A DNA stretch of 9,103 nucleotides, from positions 1-9,103 of the forward strand of contig JACRGU010000133.1 of assembly GCA_016212245.1 (NCBI GenBank), in the 5' to 3' direction. The notes beneath the pieces were generated by a model, which was not told the origin of the DNA, did not search any database, and saw only the letters and a program-made list of their open reading frames with translations. Shown one piece after another: positions 1 to 5,959 of the stretch (position 1 is the stretch's first letter; every line of letters begins with the position of its first letter). Made by a program: the position numbers and the translations under genes. The stretch comes from Nitrospirota bacterium. GTDB lineage: Bacteria; Nitrospirota; Thermodesulfovibrionia; Thermodesulfovibrionales; SM23-35.

Positions 1-408
1 AAAGATTATGATATGGATATTGCATTCAAGCTTGTCTCCGGAGTTGATGTATGGCTCAATACCCCCTTGAGGCCGAGAGAGGCATCAGGCACAAGCGGTA
101 TGAAGGCAGCACACAATGGAGTATTAAATTTCAGTGTGCTTGATGGGTGGTGGATAGAAGGTCATATAGAGGGGTTCACGGGTTGGTCTATAGGACCAAG
201 CCCGACAGAAACAAAATTGGACGATAATATGGATACCAGAGATGCCGATGACCTTTACAATAAACTCGAATATATAATTATCCCCCTCTTTTATAATAAT
301 AGACAAATCTGGATAAGGATGATGCAGAATGCTATAGGTAAAAATGCATATTATTTCAACAGCCACCGTATGATGCGCCGCTATGTAACAGAGGCGTATA
401 TAAGGTAA
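1..408 (+). CDS. glgP: Alpha-glucan (glycogen/maltodextrin) phosphorylase, C-terminal part, 5' truncated
   Basis: The frame is open from base 1 and ends at TAA 406-408, leaving 135 residues of the C-terminal domain; the rest lies outside the window. The motif EASGTSGMKAAHNG is the pyridoxal-phosphate site of GT35 phosphorylases, and Lys35 of the fragment (codon 103-105) should carry the Schiff base. The preceding SGVDVWLNTPLRPREASG and following LNFSVLDGWW are typical of the shorter bacterial/archaeal phosphorylase subfamily rather than the E. coli MalP/GlgP type, which reads EASGTGNMK. The family releases glucose-1-phosphate from alpha-1,4-glucan ends using inorganic phosphate in the cytoplasm. 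The gene meets the next gene tail-to-tail with only five bases between the stop codons, and I see no terminator hairpin there. Family assignment is very secure; whether glycogen or maltodextrin is the main substrate cannot be told. Confidence 0.95.
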   Translation, partial: KDYDMDIAFKLVSGVDVWLNTPLRPREASGTSGMKAAHNGVLNFSVLDGWWIEGHIEGFTGWSIGPSPTETKLDDNMDTRDADDLYNKLEYIIIPLFYNNRQIWIRMMQNAIGKNAYYFNSHRMMRRYVTEAYIR

Positions 409-413
409 AATAG

Positions 414-961
414 TTATAAGAATGCACCAATATTTCTCAGGCCGCTCTGGATATCTTTCCTAATGAGTTCTATTACGTTAGCAGAGTTTATAGGGATGCC
501 TTCGAGCTCGGATTTGATATCTTCTGTATCCACAGAATAGGTTTTATCATCCCGTCTGTGCTCGTAAAGGAAATTAGTCTCAGGATTACCAGCAATCAAC
601 ACAATTAGTGTATCTACTATGTTGCCGAGTGGTTTTCTGTCTATATGGCTGTGTTTGAAATGTGCAGAAACAACAGTTCCAGCACCCTCTTCAGATGTGA
701 TGGACATATCCCCTTCCGCTTCTTTTGCGGACTGGTACAGGAGAGAAAGCCCCAAACCTACTCTCCTCGTTGTCCTTGTAGTATAGAAAGGGTCTATTAC
801 CTTTTTCAGGACTTCCTGACTTATCCCCTTACCATTGTCTTTTATCTCAATCGAAAAATATCCTTTTTGATGTCCTCAAGGATTTTTATCTCAATCTTGT
901 CCGCGCCGGCAGCAATGGAATTCTCTACGATGTCAAGTATATGAAGCGAGATATCTTCCAA
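414..961 (-). pseudogene. Stand-alone HATPase_c ATP-binding protein, interrupted by a one-base frameshift
   Basis: Two minus-strand frames join into one protein of about 182 residues. The first part starts at TTG 961-959, preceded by AAGG with six bases spacing, and reads MEDISLHILDIVENSIAAGA; it runs into a stop at 842-844. The second part resumes one frame back, after the A-run at 864-868, with YFSIEIKDNGKGIS and ends at TAA 414-416. Together they show the GHKL ATPase boxes: N-box with ENS, G1 DNGKG, an F-box-like DPFYTT, and G2 GLGLSLL. There is no HisKA dimerisation domain, phosphoacceptor histidine, sensor or membrane segment. The conserved tail (FKHSHIDRKPLGN, then LIAGNP) matches small cytosolic ATP-binding proteins found in anaerobes, in some genomes near hydrogenase or NuoE/NuoF-like genes; their role is not established. 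It lies 8 bases behind the lipoprotein gene and is probably cotranscribed. All motifs are preserved on both sides of the break, so this may be a recent mutation, a base-calling error in a homopolymer, or -1 frameshifting. Confidence 0.8.
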
Positions 962-969
962 CAATAACC

Positions 970-1728
970 TTATCTAATGATAACCTTAAGGTGCACCCTT
1001 CTATTGGCCTTTGCTTCTTTAGAGTTCTTATTCTTAGGGGTTGGTATTTCTGGCATTGCCAAATGACCTTCACCATAGCTTATTGTAGTCAGTCTGTCAG
1101 GCGATATACCACCTTCTTTTATGAGGTATTCTTTCACAGCAGCAGCCCTCCACTCGCCAAGTAACAGGTTGTATTTTTCTCTGCCATGGGCACAGGCATA
1201 ACCCTCTATCTGCACCTTTACTTCTATGTTTTCTTTCAATATCTGTATATCCCTTTTTAAGGTCTCCTCAGTTTCTTTTGTAAGAAGTATCATATCGAAA
1301 TCAAAATAAACATCTTCAAAAATTATAACCTTTGCTGGTTCTGGCTTAGGCTCTGGTGATGGAGGTGGTGGGGTAACTGTAGGTGTTGGTTCAGGTGCAG
1401 GAGGTGGAAGAGGGGGACAGAGGGATTTTGCTTTGTCTCTGGCTGCCCTGGCCTTTTCTACAGCCTCATCGTCTCTGCACTCCCAGTAAATCCTGTAGGC
1501 TTCGTCCAGCATGGCCTGGGCCTTCTGAAACTCTTCAGGGCATTTGGTCGCTGCCCCTGAGAGTCGGGCCTCTTCAATAGCCCTCTCAGCCTCTGGAAGT
1601 TCCTTAAGTACAAAAAGAACTGGCTTATCGTGTACCATCTCATAAGCAGCGCATCCCCAGAGCAATCCAGCACTGATAAAAAGAATTGAAACCCCCTTAA
1701 GAATCCTGCTCAAAAAAAATGCCTTCAT
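970..1728 (-). CDS. OmpA/Pal-like peptidoglycan-associated lipoprotein
   Basis: The 252-residue product begins with a lipoprotein signal: positive residues, a hydrophobic stretch from about residue 13, and the lipobox LLWGC with Cys26 as the lipidation site. Residues about 40-105 are charged and helical, rich in Glu/Ala/Lys, and resemble the DUF4398-type segment (AERAIEEA, PEEFQKAQAML). A proline-rich linker spans about 105-132. Residues about 135-252 form an OmpA C-terminal domain with VYFDFD, YNLLLGEWRA, ISYGEG and NRRVHL. Such proteins sit in the outer membrane and hold peptidoglycan non-covalently. In the loop that normally reads GH(T/A)D the sequence is GYACAHG, so the usual diaminopimelate-contacting Asp is Cys179, while the partner Arg194 is kept. 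The ATG follows AGGAG at 1736-1740 and a strong promoter lies upstream. No tolB/tol genes are adjacent, so I would not call it pal outright. Confidence 0.88.
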   Translation of the reverse strand: MKAFFLSRILKGVSILFISAGLLWGCAAYEMVHDKPVLFVLKELPEAERAIEEARLSGAATKCPEEFQKAQAMLDEAYRIYWECRDDEAVEKARAARDKAKSLCPPLPPPAPEPTPTVTPPPPSPEPKPEPAKVIIFEDVYFDFDMILLTKETEETLKRDIQILKENIEVKVQIEGYACAHGREKYNLLLGEWRAAAVKEYLIKEGGISPDRLTTISYGEGHLAMPEIPTPKNKNSKEAKANRRVHLKVIIR

Positions 1729-1771
1729 AGTATGTCTCCTTTCCCTTTAAATAAACGCTTTCTGATTAAAT

Positions 1772-1800
1772 ATCATATGACTACAAAATCATTATGTCAA
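1772..1800 (-). promoter_or_regulatory. Sigma70-type promoter for the OmpA-like lipoprotein gene
   Basis: Read on the minus strand, TTGACA (1800-1795) is separated by exactly 17 bases from TATGAT (1777-1772), a perfect -35 and a five-of-six -10. Transcription would begin near 1765, giving a leader of about 35-40 bases that contains the AGGAG ribosome site of the gene starting at 1728. No clear operator is seen. This is seen in sequence only; activity is inferred. Confidence 0.75.
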
Positions 1801-1832
1801 CCCCGTAGCTGCAACTGCAGGGTCAATATCGT

Positions 1833-1862
1833 TTGAATTTAACATTCACGCCATGCTAAGAT
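1833..1862 (+). promoter_or_regulatory. Possible sigma70-type promoter for the DUF1015-gapA-pgk unit
   Basis: TTGAAT at 1833-1838 and TAAGAT at 1857-1862 are 18 bases apart and would start transcription about 20-25 bases before the ATG at 1892. The match is moderate (five of six and four of six). The region is AT-rich, so a chance match is possible. It would be arranged divergently from the stronger minus-strand promoter at 1772-1800. Confidence 0.35.
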
Positions 1863-1891
1863 ATTAAACTTTTTAATAGAATTTTTTAAGA

Positions 1892-3151
1892 ATGGCTGAG
1901 ATAGTCCCTTTCAGAGGAATTCTTTACAATGTATCTATGGTCTCTGTGGAGAATGTGTTGGCACCTCCGTATGATATTATAACGCCTGAATATCAGGATG
2001 AGCTCTATAGAAAAAGTCCTTATAACATAGTCAGGATAGATCTCGGAAAAGATTACCCCGGAGATAGTGAATCAGAAAACAGATACACAAGGGCAAGGGC
2101 ATACCTCGATGCATGGATAAAGGACAGCATATTTATCAGAAGCGAAAAACCATCATTATACGTGTATGAGATATCTTACAGGACAGATGGAGAAGATAAA
2201 CGGCTTTTAGGGTTCATCGGGCTTGTGAAACTTGAGGAACTCGGTGATGGAAACATCCATCCACACGAGTGCACTTATTCAAAACCAAAACAGGACAGGT
2301 TAAATATCATGAGGGTATGTGAGGCAAACACAAGCCCGATATTCTCACTCTATAACAGTCCAGGAAAAAAGGCATCGACTGTCCTATCGAGAATCACCAT
2401 TACAAAACCCTATATTGAGGTCAGGGATGCTGATGGGGCTATCCACAGGCTCTGGGAGGTTGATAAAAGAAATGATATAGAGGTTATAAAAAAAGAACTC
2501 GAAGATAAGGCGGTCTTCATTGCAGACGGGCACCATAGATATGAGACGGCTCTCGAGTTTCAGGAGGAGATGAGAAGGGCAAAGGGCAGAGAGCAAAGAG
2601 CAAAGAGCAAAAACTCTGAACTAAATCCATGGGATTATGTGCTTATGTTCCTCGCAAATATCTCTGATGGAGGCCTGACAATACTTCCAACCCACAGGCT
2701 TATTAAAGATTTCCCGGACAATTCAATCGAGAGACTCACCAGGTATTTTGAGATCGAGCCTGTTAGGCTGGATTTTGATATAACAAAAAGAATAGACGGT
2801 GGAAGACATGTCTTTGGTTTTTTCCATAATCTCAATGAAGAATGGCATATCCTCAGGTATCGAGGAGGTAACCTTTCTGATGTACACCCCGTACTCAGGG
2901 AACTGGATGTAACCATACTGCATGATTTGATACTTAGAAAAATACTCAATGCAGCCGATATATCATATGAGATGGATGTAAACGAGGCTATCAATAAAGT
3001 AAGAAAGGGACAGTTTGGTGCAGCCTTTTTCCTTAATCCTACAAAGGTCGAGGATGTTGAAAAGGCTGCCCTATCATCAGTGAGGATGCCACCAAAGTCA
3101 ACATATTTTTATCCAAAACTCTTAACAGGAATTGTTATAAATAAATGGTGA
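1892..3151 (+). CDS. DUF1015 family protein (PF06245/COG4198), function unknown
   Basis: The 419-residue product has the usual length and landmarks of this family. It opens MAEIVPFRGILYN, followed by LAPPYDII (about 24-31) and SPYNIVRIDLG. Then come HPHECTYSKPKQDRL (from His123), ANTSPIFSLY, the hallmark ADGHHRYETAL (211-221), LPTHRLI, and a C-terminal KSTYFYPKLLTGIV. The DGHHR element recalls the nucleotide-handling motif of ParB/SerK-like proteins, but no activity is established and I assign none. No signal or membrane segment is visible, so it is probably cytosolic. The start fits the conserved N-terminus although the ribosome site is weak (AAG very close to ATG). Residues 229-240 are encoded by a five-unit heptamer array at 2577-2611 and look like an inserted, charged, low-complexity loop. 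The stop codon lies inside a second heptamer array. gapA follows after 74 bases on the same strand, probably in one operon. Confidence 0.92.
   Translation: MAEIVPFRGILYNVSMVSVENVLAPPYDIITPEYQDELYRKSPYNIVRIDLGKDYPGDSESENRYTRARAYLDAWIKDSIFIRSEKPSLYVYEISYRTDGEDKRLLGFIGLVKLEELGDGNIHPHECTYSKPKQDRLNIMRVCEANTSPIFSLYNSPGKKASTVLSRITITKPYIEVRDADGAIHRLWEVDKRNDIEVIKKELEDKAVFIADGHHRYETALEFQEEMRRAKGREQRAKSKNSELNPWDYVLMFLANISDGGLTILPTHRLIKDFPDNSIERLTRYFEIEPVRLDFDITKRIDGGRHVFGFFHNLNEEWHILRYRGGNLSDVHPVLRELDVTILHDLILRKILNAADISYEMDVNEAINKVRKGQFGAAFFLNPTKVEDVEKAALSSVRMPPKSTYFYPKLLTGIVINKW
2577..2611 (+). repeat. Five-unit heptanucleotide tandem repeat inside the DUF1015 gene
   Basis: Five consecutive 7-base units can be read: GGGCAAA, GGGCAGA, then GAGCAAA three times. 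The consensus is GRGCARA, and only two positions vary. The run encodes about residues 229-240, a stretch rich in Arg, Lys, Gln and Ser between the DGHHR motif and the LTILPTHRLI segment. The array is 35 bases long, not a multiple of three, yet the frame is open on both sides, so flanking bases must have compensated if it was inserted as a block. Confidence 0.85.
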
Positions 3152-3208
3152 ATAGTGAACAGTGAACAGTGAACAGTTACTAACCACTATTCAATAACAA
3201 CTATTCAC
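3148..3208 (+). repeat. Palindromic heptanucleotide repeat element between DUF1015 and gapA
   Basis: The left part is four 7-base units, GTGAATA then GTGAACA three times (3148-3175). The right part runs in inverse orientation with the same period: ACTATTC (3186-3192), AATAACA (3193-3199), ACTATTC (3200-3206). The outer ends form a perfect 9-base inverted repeat, GTGAATAGT at 3148-3156 and ACTATTCAC at 3200-3208. The element supplies the TGA stop of the upstream gene (3149-3151) and ends a few bases before the gapA ribosome site. It lacks a following T-run, so it does not look like an intrinsic terminator; as RNA it could fold into a hairpin. Confidence 0.85.
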
Positions 3209-3213
3209 TAAAA

Positions 3214-3222
3214 AAGGAGGGG
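3214..3222 (+). promoter_or_regulatory. Strong ribosome binding site of gapA
   Basis: AAGGAGGGG ends three bases before the ATG at 3226 (core GGAGG at 3216-3220, five bases away). It is the closest match to the anti-Shine-Dalgarno sequence in the window, in keeping with a highly translated glycolytic gene and unlike the weak site of the DUF1015 gene upstream. Confidence 0.75.
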
Positions 3223-3225
3223 ACA

Positions 3226-4230
3226 ATGTCAATTCGTGTTGCGATTAATGGCTTCGGCAGAATAGGGAGAATCTTTTTAAGGGCAAGCAGGGGATGTAAT
3301 GAATTCGAGATCGTAGCGGTCAATGATCTTACTGATGCAAAGACCCTCGCACATCTCCTTAAATACGACTCAGTGCATGGCATATTTGGGGCCGATGTAA
3401 AGGTAGGTGATGGAGGTATCACAGTTGATGGTAAAGAGGTCAAAATCCTTGCTGTGACAGAACCTGAAAAACTGCCGTGGAAAGACCTCGAAATAGATAT
3501 TGTTATCGAATCAACAGGCAGGTTTACAGACAGGGCATCTGCTTCAAAACATCTCAGTGCAGGCGCAAAGTGGGTGATAATATCAGCCCCTGCAAAGGAA
3601 CCTGACATAACAGTATGCATGGGTGTGAATGAGGAAACACTCGACCCTGCAAAACACAAAATCATCTCGAATGCATCATGCACAACAAACTGTCTTGCGC
3701 CTGTTGCCAAGGTTATACACAGGGAATTTGGAATAATAAGGGGGCTGATGACAACAATACACTCTTATACAAATGACCAGAGGATTCTCGACCTACCTCA
3801 TAAAGACCTGCGAAGGGCAAGGGCTGCAGTCTTAAGCATGATTCCGACAACGACAGGTGCAGCAAAGGCAGTTGGTCTTGTGCTTCCAGAGCTCAAGGGT
3901 AAGCTCGATGGCATGGCTATAAGGGTTCCAACCCCTAATGTCTCTGTTGTTGATCTTGTTGCAGAGGTCTCAAGGGATATAACAGCATATGAGGTAAATG
4001 CAGCGCTTAAAAAGGCAGCAGAAGGGCCGATGAAAGGGGTCCTCCAGTATACAGAAGAGCCGATTGTGTCAATAGACTGTAATGGCAATGACCACTCATC
4101 CATTGTGGATGCAACACTCACAAAGGTGATCGAGGGAAGGATGGTTAAGGTACTTGCATGGTATGACAATGAGTGGGGATATAGCTCACGTCTAAGGGAT
4201 CTGATACTTTATATTATCAAGAGGAGCTGA
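3226..4230 (+). CDS. gapA: Glyceraldehyde-3-phosphate dehydrogenase, type I
   Basis: The 334-residue product has the full family length. The N-terminal Rossmann motif is VAINGFGRIGR, followed by VNDLTD with Asp34, which favours NAD over NADP. The catalytic signature SNASCTTNCLAPV places the nucleophile at Cys152, and its base is His179 in TTIHSYTNDQ. The phosphate-binding and C-terminal motifs (PTTTGAAKAV, RVPTPNVSVVDL, WYDNEWGYSSR) are intact. The enzyme converts glyceraldehyde-3-phosphate, NAD and phosphate to 1,3-bisphosphoglycerate and works in either direction of central metabolism in the cytoplasm. pgk follows after two bases, so its product is passed directly to the next gene's enzyme. 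I find no separate promoter in the 74-base gap upstream; transcription probably comes from before the DUF1015 gene. Confidence 0.97.
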   Translation: MSIRVAINGFGRIGRIFLRASRGCNEFEIVAVNDLTDAKTLAHLLKYDSVHGIFGADVKVGDGGITVDGKEVKILAVTEPEKLPWKDLEIDIVIESTGRFTDRASASKHLSAGAKWVIISAPAKEPDITVCMGVNEETLDPAKHKIISNASCTTNCLAPVAKVIHREFGIIRGLMTTIHSYTNDQRILDLPHKDLRRARAAVLSMIPTTTGAAKAVGLVLPELKGKLDGMAIRVPTPNVSVVDLVAEVSRDITAYEVNAALKKAAEGPMKGVLQYTEEPIVSIDCNGNDHSSIVDATLTKVIEGRMVKVLAWYDNEWGYSSRLRDLILYIIKRS

Positions 4231-4232
4231 TT

Positions 4233-5489
4233 ATGATGAGAAAGAATAGGAATAACGAAGATCCTATTCCGATTAAAGACATACTTAACAAGCTTACAAT
4301 AGAAGACCTAAATATTAAAGGGAAAAGGGTCTTTATCAGGGCTGATTTTAATGTGCCCCTCGATGATAACCTGATGGTTACTGATGACAGGAGGATTCGC
4401 TCAACCCTCCCCACGATCAATTATACCATTGATGAGGGGGCAAAGGTTATACTCTCATCCCACCTCGGAAGGCCAAAAGGGAAGGTAGACCCAAGGTTCA
4501 GCCTTGCACCGGTCGCAAAAAGGTTGCAGAGGCTTCTTAACAAGGAAGTCATCTTTGCACCTGATTGCATTGGCCCACAGGTAGAAGGTCTTGTCTCAAA
4601 GATGAAGGAAGGAGATGTGCTTCTTCTCGAGAACCTGAGATTCCATTCTGAGGAGGAAAGGAATGATGAGGGCTTTGCGAGGGAACTTGCAGGGCTTGCA
4701 GATTTTTATGTGAATGACGCATTCGGGACAGCACACAGGGTGCATGCATCTATTGTCGGGATACCAAAATTTCTTCCATCAGCAGCCGGGTTTCTATTGA
4801 AAAAGGAGATAGGATACCTCAAGGGTATGGTAGATAATCCAGTAAGACCTTTTGTTACTATCCTCGGAGGTGCAAAGGTATCGGGTAAGATAGGTGTTCT
4901 TGAAAATATCGAGGCCAAGGTTGATAAGGTGCTAATTGGTGGTGGTATGGCATTCACCTTTATAAAGGCCATAGGATATGAGGTTGGAGATTCGCTTGTT
5001 GAGAATGATATGCTTGAGACAGTCCAGAGGATAAGGAAGAAACTGAAGGGTATGGGGATAAAATTCTATCTCCCTGTAGACTGTGTAATTGCCCAGAGCA
5101 TCGAGCCTGGTGCAGAAACAAAAATAGTACCAACCCTTGAGATACCGAGGGGATGGAGGGCATTAGACATTGGCCCTGCAACAGCAAAACTTTTTTCAGA
5201 GGCACTTGCAAATGCAAAGACTATCCTCTGGAATGGGCCGATGGGTGTATTTGAAATAGATGCATTTTCAAGGGGAACCTTTGCTATTGCCCGTGCAGTT
5301 GCAGATGCATATGCCCTCACCATTGTTGGTGGTGGTGATACTGACTTAGCTGTTCACAGGGCAGGTGTATCGGATGCGATATCGTTTATCTCAACCGGTG
5401 GAGGGGCATCACTTCAATTGCTCGAGGGGAAGGAACTTCCAGGTATAGCAGCCCTGACAGAGAGGAAAGAGGGTCAGGATACTATCTGA
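4233..5489 (+). CDS. pgk: Phosphoglycerate kinase
   Basis: The 418-residue product has the hallmark motifs in order: KRVFIRADFNVPL (31-43), SHLGRPKG, LLENLRFHSEE, FYVNDAFGTAHR, the ATP-domain GGAKVSGKIGVLEN, WNGPMGVFE, and the C-terminal GGGDTDLAV and STGGGASL. It transfers the acyl phosphate of 1,3-bisphosphoglycerate to ADP, or the reverse. The first ATG (4233) follows GAGGAG at 4221-4226 with six bases spacing, and that ribosome site lies in the last codons of gapA, suggesting translational coupling. Homologues usually begin close to the TIEDLNIKGKR segment, so this start adds roughly 20 polar, charged residues at the N-terminus. No ATG, GTG or TTG lies between the paired ATGs and that segment, so the extension appears real. 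There is no triosephosphate isomerase gene behind it. The 3' end overlaps the end of speD by 16 bases. Confidence 0.97.
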   Translation: MMRKNRNNEDPIPIKDILNKLTIEDLNIKGKRVFIRADFNVPLDDNLMVTDDRRIRSTLPTINYTIDEGAKVILSSHLGRPKGKVDPRFSLAPVAKRLQRLLNKEVIFAPDCIGPQVEGLVSKMKEGDVLLLENLRFHSEEERNDEGFARELAGLADFYVNDAFGTAHRVHASIVGIPKFLPSAAGFLLKKEIGYLKGMVDNPVRPFVTILGGAKVSGKIGVLENIEAKVDKVLIGGGMAFTFIKAIGYEVGDSLVENDMLETVQRIRKKLKGMGIKFYLPVDCVIAQSIEPGAETKIVPTLEIPRGWRALDIGPATAKLFSEALANAKTILWNGPMGVFEIDAFSRGTFAIARAVADAYALTIVGGGDTDLAVHRAGVSDAISFISTGGGASLQLLEGKELPGIAALTERKEGQDTI

Positions 5490-5881
5490 AGTTCAGCAAC
5501 AGAAACCTTGTGCGGTAGTTTCTCATTTTTGTGAGAGAGTATTCCTCTTTTTATTTCAACAACGGATGGGTTTTTGCTTCTGAACTGTTTGATGAGATAT
5601 GAAACAGCTACCTCTGGTTTTATAACATCACCACATGTAAAAATATCAGCAGCCGCATAACCATATTCAGGCCATGTGTGAATTGAGAGATGGGATTCTG
5701 CTATAACTACCATACCACTAATACCGAATGGATTAAATTCGTGGAAGGAAATATCAATTATTGTTGCCTTAGCTTCCTTTGCCGCAGAGACCAATACATT
5801 TCTTACCTTCTCAAGGCTCCTCAGAATTTCGGGATTGCAGTCCCTTAATTCCACTAAAAGATGGGTTCCTAACGCATACAA
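5474..5881 (-). CDS. speD: S-adenosylmethionine decarboxylase proenzyme (prokaryotic class 1b)
   Basis: The enzyme makes decarboxylated S-adenosylmethionine, the aminopropyl donor for spermidine. It is made as a proenzyme that cuts itself between Glu and Ser, turning the serine into a pyruvoyl group. The motif AESHLSIHTWPEYGYAAADIFTCGD shows this site. I place the start at TTG 5881-5879, giving 135 residues, because AAGGGGGG (5896-5889) lies seven bases upstream and the protein then begins MYALGTHLLVEL, as homologues do. With this start the cleavage serine is Ser63 and the other active-site residues are His68 and Cys83, the same numbers as in the Thermotoga maritima enzyme. An ATG at 5971 would add 30 residues unlike the family and would cover the likely promoter. 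No speE is adjacent. Its end overlaps pgk tail-to-tail. Confidence 0.93.
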   Translation of the reverse strand: MYALGTHLLVELRDCNPEILRSLEKVRNVLVSAAKEAKATIIDISFHEFNPFGISGMVVIAESHLSIHTWPEYGYAAADIFTCGDVIKPEVAVSYLIKQFRSKNPSVVEIKRGILSHKNEKLPHKVSVAELQIVS

Positions 5882-5929
5882 TTCTCTACCCCCCTTCAAG
5901 ATTAAAATTACTGCCCTCTCAGGCTTGAA

Positions 5930-5959
5930 AAGATACAGTAAAATTATAGATGTTGTCAA
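5930..5959 (-). promoter_or_regulatory. Likely sigma70-type promoter of speD
   Basis: On the minus strand TTGACA (5959-5954) is a perfect -35. A -10 can be placed as TATCTT (5935-5930, 18-base spacing) or GTATCT (17-base spacing); both are only moderate matches. Transcription would start near 5923, leaving a leader of about 40 bases before the TTG at 5881. It lies in the 107-base gap after lpxI, so speD may be expressed independently of the lipid A cluster. Confidence 0.5.

Noticed and set aside
645..944. Plus-strand open frame of 99 codons
   Set aside because: It lies antisense to the HATPase gene, whose two frames carry clear N, G1 and G2 boxes. The plus-strand product is Cys/Phe/Ser-rich and has no ribosome site or recognisable motif.
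1805..1820. Short symmetric-looking CTGCAACTGCAG in the divergent control region
   Set aside because: The two halves are not true inverted repeats over more than four to five bases, so I do not support calling an operator.
2085..2100. AAGGGC repeated twice in the DUF1015 gene
   Set aside because: It is a two-copy hexamer explained by two Arg-Ala codon pairs; no periodic array continues on either side.
3110..3145. Possible gapA promoter with TATAAA at 3136-3141
   Set aside because: There is no acceptable -35 element 16-18 bases upstream, and the stretch is the end of the DUF1015 coding sequence.
3201..3710. Minus-strand open frame of 169 codons opposite gapA
   Set aside because: It is the antisense shadow of a highly conserved gene. 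Its Ser/Pro-rich composition follows from the gapA codons, and it has no promoter or ribosome site of its own.
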